Source: Albibacillus kandeliae
GTDB lineage: Bacteria; Pseudomonadota; Alphaproteobacteria; Rhodobacterales; Rhodobacteraceae
Assembly (NCBI RefSeq): GCF_003116585.1
Contig: NZ_QEHM01000009.1
Location: 62,001-126,000 of the forward strand
Length of the DNA: 64,000 bases
Direction: 5' to 3'
The stretch's first letter is position 1. Each line of letters opens with the position of its first letter. This document shows, piece after piece, positions 58,693 through 64,000 of the stretch. The notes under the pieces are model-generated. The model worked only from the letters and a program-made list of their open reading frames with translations, was not told the origin of the DNA and did not search any database. The position numbers and the translations under genes are program-made.

Positions 58693-59450
58693 GCGGCTTT
58701 GCCCCCGAAGACCTGACACAGGACGCCTTCCTGGGCGGTCGGTTTTCGATTTGGCAGCCAAAACAAGGGTATAGGGCGGGGGTAGACCCGGTGTTGCTGG
58801 CCGCATCAGTGCCGGCATTGCCGGGTCAGAGCGTGCTGGAGCTGGGCTGCGGGGCAGGGGCCGCGATCCTCTCGTTGGCCGCCCGGGTGCCCGATCTGGC
58901 GCTGGTCGGGCTGGAACTGCAGCCCGATTACGCGGACCTCGCCGAACGGAACGCTGCGGCAAACGGGTTTGCCATGACGGTGTACCGCGCCGACCTCGCC
59001 CAGATGCCGGCCGAGCTGAGGCAGCGCCAGTTCGACCACGTCATCGCCAATCCGCCCTACTATCGCGAGGGGGCGCACAGTTCTGCCCGCGACACCGGCC
59101 GCCAGATCGCCCTGGGCGAGCGCACTCCCCTCTCCGGCTGGATCGAGGCGGCGGCGCGGCGGTTGGGGCCCAAGGGATACCTGCACGTGATCCAGCGCGC
59201 CGACCGCCTGCCGGAGTTGCTGGCGGCCTGCCAGGGACGGCTGGGGTCCATCGCCGTGCTTCCGCTTGCCGCGCGGGAGGGGCGGGCGCCCGAAACCATC
59301 ATCCTGCGCGCGCGCAAGGGCGGCAGGGCCGCGTTCCGCCTGCTGGCGCCGCTGGTGATGCACGAAGGTGAGTCGCATCGCGGTGACGGCGACAGCTACA
59401 CGATGCCTGTTTCACGGGCGCTGCGCTGCGGCGCCTCGCTTGAATGGTAG
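58689..59450 (+). CDS. TrmN6-like tRNA(Val) adenine-N6-methyltransferase family protein
   Basis: A 253-residue class-I SAM-dependent methyltransferase. The SAM motif is LELGCGAGAAILSLA (~53–67) and the catalytic N-P-P-Y is in IANPPYYREGAHS (~118–130). This resembles TrmN6 (YfiC), which methylates A37 of tRNA1(Val). The GTG at 58689 is coupled to the DUF2007 gene; the conserved start PEDLTQDAFLGGRFSIWQPKQGYRAGVD supports it. Confidence 0.88.
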   Translation: MSGFAPEDLTQDAFLGGRFSIWQPKQGYRAGVDPVLLAASVPALPGQSVLELGCGAGAAILSLAARVPDLALVGLELQPDYADLAERNAAANGFAMTVYRADLAQMPAELRQRQFDHVIANPPYYREGAHSSARDTGRQIALGERTPLSGWIEAAARRLGPKGYLHVIQRADRLPELLAACQGRLGSIAVLPLAAREGRAPETIILRARKGGRAAFRLLAPLVMHEGESHRGDGDSYTMPVSRALRCGASLEW

Positions 59451-59579
59451 GCGTTAAAACCCGGTTAAGCGAGAAACCACCGATAACCGCAGGCGTTTAC
59501 CATGCCTCGCGCACGCGGCGTGACAGACGACGAGGAATATGCTCAACTTTAGGTGCAACTTATTCAGAGGAGGATTGCC

Positions 59580-59744
59580 ATGAGCCTGAGCTCGCATCTC
59601 GCGGAACTGAAAAAGAAGCACACGAACCTAAGTATGGAAGTCGAAGAGGCGCAGCGCGCGCCGAGCATTGACGGGCTGCACGTGGCGACCCTGAAGAAGC
59701 AGAAGCTACGGCTGAAGGAAGAGATCGAGCGCCTGTCGAGCTGA
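59580..59744 (+). CDS. YdcH family DUF465 small protein
   Basis: A 54-residue, highly charged helical protein (MSLSSHLAELKKKHTNL… then LKKQKLRLKEEIERLSS) matching the DUF465/YdcH family, which is likely to form a coiled coil. ATG 59580 follows an excellent Shine–Dalgarno (GAGGAGG). Function is unknown. Confidence 0.9.
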   Translation: MSLSSHLAELKKKHTNLSMEVEEAQRAPSIDGLHVATLKKQKLRLKEEIERLSS

Positions 59745-60007
59745 CACCGCCCTGATCTCACCAGCCAAGGGAGAGCGCCGCTCTCGAGCGCACTCCCAGC
59801 CACTCAACGAAATGAACGTTCTGCATAACGCGGTGCGGATGCACCGGGTGTTGCATCGCTTACCGGATCGATTCGATCCGGTGCATCGGCATGTCGCCCG
59901 CCTGCTGCGATAAAGGTAGCATCGCCGGGTAACAGAAAAGCAAATGCGGACCCGCCGGGTCCGCATTTTTCTGTTTGGGTGCGCTCCGCGCGGGGCGCGG
60001 AACCGGG
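59745..60007. other. Hairpin-rich intergenic region between the YdcH gene and phaB
   Basis: 263 bp containing no clear gene. ACCGGATCG-ATT-CGATCCGGT at 59862–59882 is a perfect 9-bp-arm hairpin, flanked by repeated GCATCG and CGGTGC short words; the terminator at 59942–59970 closes the region. A small RNA ending in this terminator is possible but unproven. Confidence 0.45.
59942..59970. terminator. Rho-independent terminator between the YdcH gene and phaB
   Basis: Arms AAATGCGGACCC (59942–59953) and GGGTCCGCATTT (59957–59968) with a 3-nt loop and a T-run that extends to 59970. The A-rich left flank gives a U-tail on the other strand too, so it can end both the plus-strand unit and phaB on the minus strand. 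Confidence 0.8.
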
Positions 60008-60730
60008 TCAGACGAAGAACTGGCCGCCGTTCGCGGTGATCGTCGAGCCGTTGATGAAGGCGGCGTCGTCGGAGGCCAGGAAGACGACGCAGCGCGCGAT
60101 CTCCTCGGGCTCGCCCAGGCGGCCGGTCGGGATCTGGGCGATGATCGACTCGCGGACCTTTTCTGGAACCGCCATCACCATGTCCGTCGCGATGTAGCCG
60201 GGGCAGATGGCGTTCGCGGTAATCCCGGCGCGGGCGCCTTCCTGCGCCAGCGACTTGATGATCCCGAGGTCACCGGCCTTGGTCGCGGCGTAGTTCACCT
60301 GCGCGAACTGACCCTTCTGGCCATTGATCGAGCTGATCACGATGATCCGTCCGAACTTGCGCTCGCGCATGCCCGGCCAGACCGGGTGGACGGTGTTGAA
60401 CACGCCGGTCAGGTTGGTGTCGATCACCTCGTGCCATTGCTGAGGAGTCATCTTGTGAAACGGCGCGTCGCGGGTAATCCCGGCATTGGCGACAACCACG
60501 TCGATCGGGCCGAGATCGGCCTCGACCTTTTCCAGACCGGCCTTGCTGTCGTCGTAATCGGCGACGTTCCACTTGTAGGTCTTGATGCCGGTGCTTTCGG
60601 TAAACTTGGCAGCGGCTTCGTCATTTCCTGCGTAGGTCGCGGCAACCGTATAGCCGGCGTCTTTCAGGGCGACAGAAATGGCGGCTCCGATTCCTCGGGA
60701 ACCGCCTGTTACGAGTGCTACGCGGGGCAT
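60008..60730 (-). CDS. phaB: Acetoacetyl-CoA reductase
   Basis: A 240-residue NADPH-dependent SDR of poly-3-hydroxybutyrate synthesis. TGGSRGIGAAI (~8–18), NAGITRD (~88) and the catalytic Tyr-x3-Lys NYAATKAG (~152–159) are present; VVANAGITRDAPFHKMTPQQWHEVIDTNL is typical of PhbB. It lies 157 bp after phaA on the same strand but a strong hairpin separates them, so it probably has its own promoter. Confidence 0.95.
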   Translation of the reverse strand: MPRVALVTGGSRGIGAAISVALKDAGYTVAATYAGNDEAAAKFTESTGIKTYKWNVADYDDSKAGLEKVEADLGPIDVVVANAGITRDAPFHKMTPQQWHEVIDTNLTGVFNTVHPVWPGMRERKFGRIIVISSINGQKGQFAQVNYAATKAGDLGIIKSLAQEGARAGITANAICPGYIATDMVMAVPEKVRESIIAQIPTGRLGEPEEIARCVVFLASDDAAFINGSTITANGGQFFV

Positions 60731-60853
60731 TCAATACTCCTCCAGGCTTTGCGTAACTTAATTATGCCAACTGATGTGACGGACGCAATAAAATTACGTT
60801 ACAAAATTGTGGAGTGCGTAATTTATCGCCAGTTGGGTCTTCGCAAAACCTAA

Positions 60854-60877
60854 TGCGGCGGCCCGAAGGCCGCCGCA
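60854..60877 (-). terminator. Hairpin with UUCG loop after phaA
   Basis: Arms TGCGGCGGCC and GGCCGCCGCA, 10 bp each, with a CGAA loop on the plus strand, which reads as a C-UUCG-G tetraloop on the minus-strand transcript. It lies 10 bp after the phaA stop and is followed by TTAGGTTTTG. It separates phaA from phaB. Confidence 0.7.
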
Positions 60878-60887
60878 ATGATCTCGA

Positions 60888-62063
60888 TCAAGGGCGCTCG
60901 ACGCACATGGCGACGCCCATGCCGCCTCCAATGCAGAGCGTGGCGAGGCCCTTCTTGGCATCGCGGCGCTGCATCTCGAAGAGCAGCGTGTTCAGGATAC
61001 GGCAGCCCGAGGCGCCGATCGGGTGGCCGATGGCGATGGCGCCGCCGTTCACGTTCACGATCGACGGATCCCAGCCCATGTCCTTGTTCACGGCGCAGGC
61101 CTGTGCGGCAAAGGCTTCGTTGGCTTCGACCAGGTCGAGGTCGGAAGCCTTCCAGCCTGCCCTTTCCAGCGCCTTGCGCGAGGCATAGATCGGGCCCACG
61201 CCCATGATCGACGGGTCGAGACCCACGGTCGCGTAAGAGACGATGCGGGCCAGCGGGGTGATCCCGCGCTTCTCGGCGTTGTCGGCGCTCATCAGCAGGA
61301 CGGCGGCGGCACCGTCGTTGATGCCCGAGGCGTTGGCCGCGGTGACCGAACCGTCCTTGGTGAAGGCCGGACGCAGTTTCTGCATCGCCTCGATGGTGGC
61401 GCCTGCACGGATGTACTCGTCGGCATCCATCACCACCTCACCCTTGCGGGTCTTGATGGTGAAGGGAACGATCTCGTCCTTGAACTTTCCAGCCGACTGG
61501 GCGGCCTCTGCCTTGTTCTGGCTGGCGACGGCGAATTCGTCCTGCGCCTCGCGGCTGATCTGCCACTGCTCGGCCACGTTCTCGGCGGTCTGGCCCATGT
61601 GGTAGCCGTTGAACGCGTCCCACAGGCCGTCGCGGATCATGGTGTCGATGTAGGACATGTCGCCCATCTTGTGGCCCTTGCGCAGGTTCGCGGCATGGGG
61701 GCTCATCGACATGTTTTCCTGACCGCCGGCGGCGACGATATCGGCGTCACCCAGCTGGATGTGCTGCGCGGCCAGCGCGACCGAGCGCAGGCCCGAACCG
61801 CAGACCTGGTTGATCACCCATGCGGCGCTTTCCTTCGGCAGGCCCGCGTTGATATGCGCCTGGCGCGCGGGGTTCTGGCCCTGGGCCGCGGTCAGCACCT
61901 GGCCGAGGATGGTCTCGCTGACCTCGCTCTTGTCGATGCCCGCGCGGGCCACGACCGCCTCGAGAACCGCGGCGCCAAGATCATGTGCTGGAACATCGGC
62001 AAAGCTGCCGCCAAAGCTGCCGACGCCGGTGCGCGCGGCGGATGCGATTACTACGTTGGTCAT
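60888..62063 (-). CDS. phaA: Acetyl-CoA C-acetyltransferase
   Basis: A 391-residue thiolase that condenses two acetyl-CoA to acetoacetyl-CoA for PHB synthesis. The nucleophilic Cys is in [13 protein letters not shown] (~Cys88), the catalytic His in [11 protein letters not shown] (~348) and the second Cys in [10 protein letters not shown] (~378). Start [17 protein letters not shown] is standard. It is the upstream gene of the phaA–phaB pair. Confidence 0.95.
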   Translation of the reverse strand: MTNVVIASAARTGVGSFGGSFADVPAHDLGAAVLEAVVARAGIDKSEVSETILGQVLTAAQGQNPARQAHINAGLPKESAAWVINQVCGSGLRSVALAAQHIQLGDADIVAAGGQENMSMSPHAANLRKGHKMGDMSYIDTMIRDGLWDAFNGYHMGQTAENVAEQWQISREAQDEFAVASQNKAEAAQSAGKFKDEIVPFTIKTRKGEVVMDADEYIRAGATIEAMQKLRPAFTKDGSVTAANASGINDGAAAVLLMSADNAEKRGITPLARIVSYATVGLDPSIMGVGPIYASRKALERAGWKASDLDLVEANEAFAAQACAVNKDMGWDPSIVNVNGGAIAIGHPIGASGCRILNTLLFEMQRRDAKKGLATLCIGGGMGVAMCVERP

Positions 62064-62159
62064 GTGTCGTGTCCTCTGCCAATCTGCGGGTGACGGGCAG
62101 CGCCGAACTCGGGTCGGCGCGTCTCCTCAATCGCTACCCTCTCACGCTGACATAGAGCA

Positions 62160-62177
62160 TTGCTGCAGGCGCAGCAA
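62160..62177. promoter_or_regulatory. TTGCTGC inverted repeat upstream of phaA
   Basis: Arms TTGCTGC (62160–62166) and GCAGCAA (62171–62177) with a 4-bp spacer, 97 bp before the phaA start. It resembles the CTGC-spacer-GCAG sites reported for the PHB regulator PhaR, with a slightly longer spacer. It also lies just after the EAL gene stop (62197, minus strand). Confidence 0.45.
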
Positions 62178-62196
62178 CAACTAGGCATGCAGCGCG

Positions 62197-63039
62197 TCAG
62201 GCGCTCTGCTGGCGGGGCTGGGTCTCCCCCCAGGGCGGGCGGAGGCTGGGCGCGCCAAAGAGATACCCCTGCAGGCAGTCGACCCCGAGCTCTGCCAGCA
62301 GCTCGGCATCCTCCAGGTCCTCGACGTGTTCGGCGATGATCAGCATGTCGAACTGGCGCGCCACGGCAATCAGCGCGCGGACCACGGCCTGGTTGTCGGG
62401 ATTGGCGTGAAGGCCCTGCGCGAACTGGCCGTCGATCTTGGCGGCATCGAAGAAGAAATCGCGCATCGCGCTGAAGCTGGTGGCGCCCGAGCCGAAGTTG
62501 TCGAGCGCAAAGGCGATCCCCTGCGGTTGCAGCCGCAGCATGAAGTCGATCACCAGTTCCGGCATCGGCATGGCGGATTGTTCGCTGATCTCCAGCATCA
62601 GCCGCTCGCCCAGCGTGGGATTCTGCGCAAGGTGTCGTTCGAGCACCGCGAACCATTTCGGATAGCCGATGGACCGGGCCGACATGTTCAGCGAGAGCCG
62701 GATCGAGGGGTTCAAGGCAAGCGTTTCCAGACCGAGGTCCAGCGTGGTGCAGTCGATCTCGCGCCCGATCTCGTGGCTTTCCACCGCCGACATGAAGTCG
62801 CGCGCCGGAATGATCCGCCCGGCTTCGTCCCGGACGCGGATCAGCCCCTCGTAAAAGGCAAGCTGGTGGGGCGAGCGGGCCTGCAGCACGGGTTGATAGG
62901 CCAGCACCGCCTGTCGATGGCGCAGCGCCTCGGCCACGGTCGTCAGCGTCCCCTTCTCGCGCCGGTGCACGGCCTCGGCCAGCGGGCTGCCGATCTCGGG
63001 GGCGGGGTCCTCATCGGGGCGGTACTTGCGAAAGGGCAT
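62197..63039 (-). CDS. EAL-domain protein with an altered active site
   Basis: A 280-residue protein that is almost only an EAL (cyclic-di-GMP phosphodiesterase) domain; there is no clear sensor region. Motifs seen: FYEGLIR (Glu kept, EGL instead of EAL), LNMSARS (Asn), LEISEQS (Glu), DNFGSG (second Asp of DDFGTG changed to Asn), AKIDGQF (Lys) and IAEHVE plus LQGYLF. The DNFG change at a metal-binding Asp suggests low or lost hydrolytic activity, so it may only bind the nucleotide or a partner. The ATG at 63039 is the clear start. Confidence 0.86.
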   Translation of the reverse strand: MPFRKYRPDEDPAPEIGSPLAEAVHRREKGTLTTVAEALRHRQAVLAYQPVLQARSPHQLAFYEGLIRVRDEAGRIIPARDFMSAVESHEIGREIDCTTLDLGLETLALNPSIRLSLNMSARSIGYPKWFAVLERHLAQNPTLGERLMLEISEQSAMPMPELVIDFMLRLQPQGIAFALDNFGSGATSFSAMRDFFFDAAKIDGQFAQGLHANPDNQAVVRALIAVARQFDMLIIAEHVEDLEDAELLAELGVDCLQGYLFGAPSLRPPWGETQPRQQSA

Positions 63040-63180
63040 GGCGTCTGGCGGATTCGGGTTGATCTTGGCGGGGTACGGCGGGCGACGCCCGAAAATCCCA
63101 GAAAGATCTGAATCAGTGCTTAACCTTTCCGGCCCATCCTGATTTTCTGCGCGGACGACGCGACGCGGGAGAGATGCGGG

Positions 63181-63765
63181 ATGGAACGCTGCGGCTGGGC
63201 GGGGCCCGAACAGATCTACATCGACTATCACGACACCGAGTGGGGCGTGCCGGAGTACGACAGTCGTGCGCTCTGGGAGAAGCTGATTCTCGACGGGTTC
63301 CAGGCCGGTCTGAGCTGGATCACCATCCTGAAGAAACGGGAGGCCTTCCGCGAGGCCTTTGCCGGGTTCGATCCCAACGTCGTCGCCGAATGGGGCGAGC
63401 CGGAGGTGCAGCGCCTGCTGGCGAATCCGGGCATCATCCGGCACCGGGGCAAGATCGAGGCCACCATCTCGAACGCCCGTGTCTGGCAGGACATCGAGGC
63501 GCGGCAGGGCTTTGACCGATTCCTCTGGGATTACGTCGAGGGCAGGCCGCTGCAGACCCGGTTCGCCAGCCAGGGCGAGGTGCCGCCGCAGACGCCGCTG
63601 TCCACCCGCATCTCGAAGGACCTCAAGAAGGCCGGGTTCCGCTTCTGCGGCCCGACCATCGTCTATGCCTTCATGGAGGCGGTCGGCATGGTGAACGACC
63701 ATGTCATGCACTGCCCCTGCCACGCCCCGGTCGCCGCGCTCGCCGATGCCTCGCCCTTCGCCTGA
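63181..63765 (+). CDS. tag: DNA-3-methyladenine glycosylase I
   Basis: A 194-residue Tag glycosylase that excises 3-methyladenine from alkylated DNA. The zinc site is visible: Cys4 in MERCGWAG, His17 in YIDYHDTEWG and the C-terminal HVMHCPCH. WEKLILDGFQAGLSWITILKKREAF (~37–61) and GFRFCGPTIVYAFMEAVGMVNDH (~160–182) are characteristic. Length is standard. Confidence 0.95.
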   Translation: MERCGWAGPEQIYIDYHDTEWGVPEYDSRALWEKLILDGFQAGLSWITILKKREAFREAFAGFDPNVVAEWGEPEVQRLLANPGIIRHRGKIEATISNARVWQDIEARQGFDRFLWDYVEGRPLQTRFASQGEVPPQTPLSTRISKDLKKAGFRFCGPTIVYAFMEAVGMVNDHVMHCPCHAPVAALADASPFA

Positions 63766-63769
63766 GCCC

Positions 63770-64000
63770 TCAGGGCACGGGCAGGTATCCGAACTTCTCG
63801 CTGTGCTGGCGCGGGTCCAGACCGACAAAGCGCAGCGCCTCGACAGGGGTCGCGACCCGTTCGAAGACGATCGGGGAGCTCAGCGTCGTCTGCTGGACGA
63901 TGGTCGCGGCAAAGCTCCAGATCGGTTCACCGTCACAGAGGATCACGCAGCTGCGCGGCAGCCCGTCCCAGCCGGGCAGCGAGGACATCAGCGCCAGCAG
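63770..64000 (-). CDS. Unidentified protein, C-terminal part (5' end may lie outside the window)
   Basis: A minus-strand frame open to the window edge, ending at 63770, 4 bp from the tag stop. It reads LLAL then MSSLPGWDGLPRSCVILCDGE and ends EKFGYLPVP. A Met at 63988 could be the start, but the frame stays open upstream, so a truncated longer gene is more likely. I do not recognise the family. Confidence 0.5.
   Translation of the reverse strand: MLALMSSLPGWDGLPRSCVILCDGEPIWSFAATIVQQTTLSSPIVFERVATPVEALRFVGLDPRQHSEKFGYLPVP

Noticed and set aside
1-64000. tRNA, rRNA, CRISPR array, prophage, insertion sequence
   Set aside because: No T-loop-like GGTTCGAATCC stretches in gaps, no repeat-spacer series, no transposase, integrase or phage genes; gene order looks like core chromosome.

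Overview
The window comes from the chromosome of a high-GC alphaproteobacterium, almost certainly Rhodobacterales (Roseobacter/Rhodobacteraceae). The evidence is the PhyR–NepR–EcfG stress locus with GGAAC-N16/17-CGTT promoters, the 44-residue aa3-type cytochrome oxidase subunit IV, the uvrC–DUF922–pgsA–moaD–moaE order, PHB genes, and many small families typical of this group. I see no IS element, prophage, CRISPR array, tRNA or rRNA. Genes are dense, usually joined by ATGA or TGATG overlaps. Long antisense reading frames are a by-product of high GC.

Layout. 1–4.8 kb: assimilatory nitrite/nitrate reduction (nirB end, nirD, nasA) plus a TrpD2-like gene. 4.9–9.9 kb: general stress response. phyR faces nepR–ecfG–histidine kinase across a palindromic pair of EcfG-type promoters, and two flanking genes (DUF1328 and an AI-2E family exporter) carry the same promoter signature. 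9.9–13.9 kb: a four-gene Anbu operon (ATP-grasp, alpha-E, transglutaminase, proteasome-like peptidase). 14–20.4 kb: DMT transporter, CoxG-like protein, ABC exporter, S49 peptidase, tiny Cys-rich membrane protein, Ca2+/Na+ antiporter, FolM-like SDR. 20.4–25 kb: AT-rich island, uvrC, DUF922 protease, pgsA, moaD, moaE. 25–31.5 kb: OmpA-family protein, ubiA, rsmE, gshA. 31.6–35.5 kb: plsY and a pyr operon whose dihydroorotase homologue lacks catalytic residues. 35.5–41.7 kb: Cys-rich secreted protein, family-4 uracil-DNA glycosylase, phosphoesterase, LysE exporter, moaB, Nudix, DsbD-alpha-like protein, YqgE/AlgH, tsaC/sua5. 41.8–52.8 kb: acyl-CoA dehydrogenase, MBL hydrolase, a VPLPA-CTERM surface protein, cytochrome oxidase subunit IV, azlCD, Tat-exported MBL protein, PACE exporter, greA, and soxR facing a glyoxalase-fold gene across a SoxR-box-like dyad. 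53–64 kb: ETF-ubiquinone oxidoreductase, TPR protein, ispE, polyprenyl synthase, methyltransferase, phaB, phaA, a degenerate EAL protein, tag, and an unidentified gene cut by the window end.

Most striking points: (1) the 13-bp-arm palindrome that overlays two divergent EcfG promoters and the extension of that signature to neighbouring genes; (2) the complete Anbu operon, a predicted peptide-ligation/proteolysis system with poorly known substrates; (3) the apparently dead dihydroorotase in the pyrB operon, with two uncharacterised proteins between them; (4) the VPLPA-CTERM protein; (5) the EAL protein with DNFG in place of DDFG. All calls are from reading sequence by eye; no database search was run.
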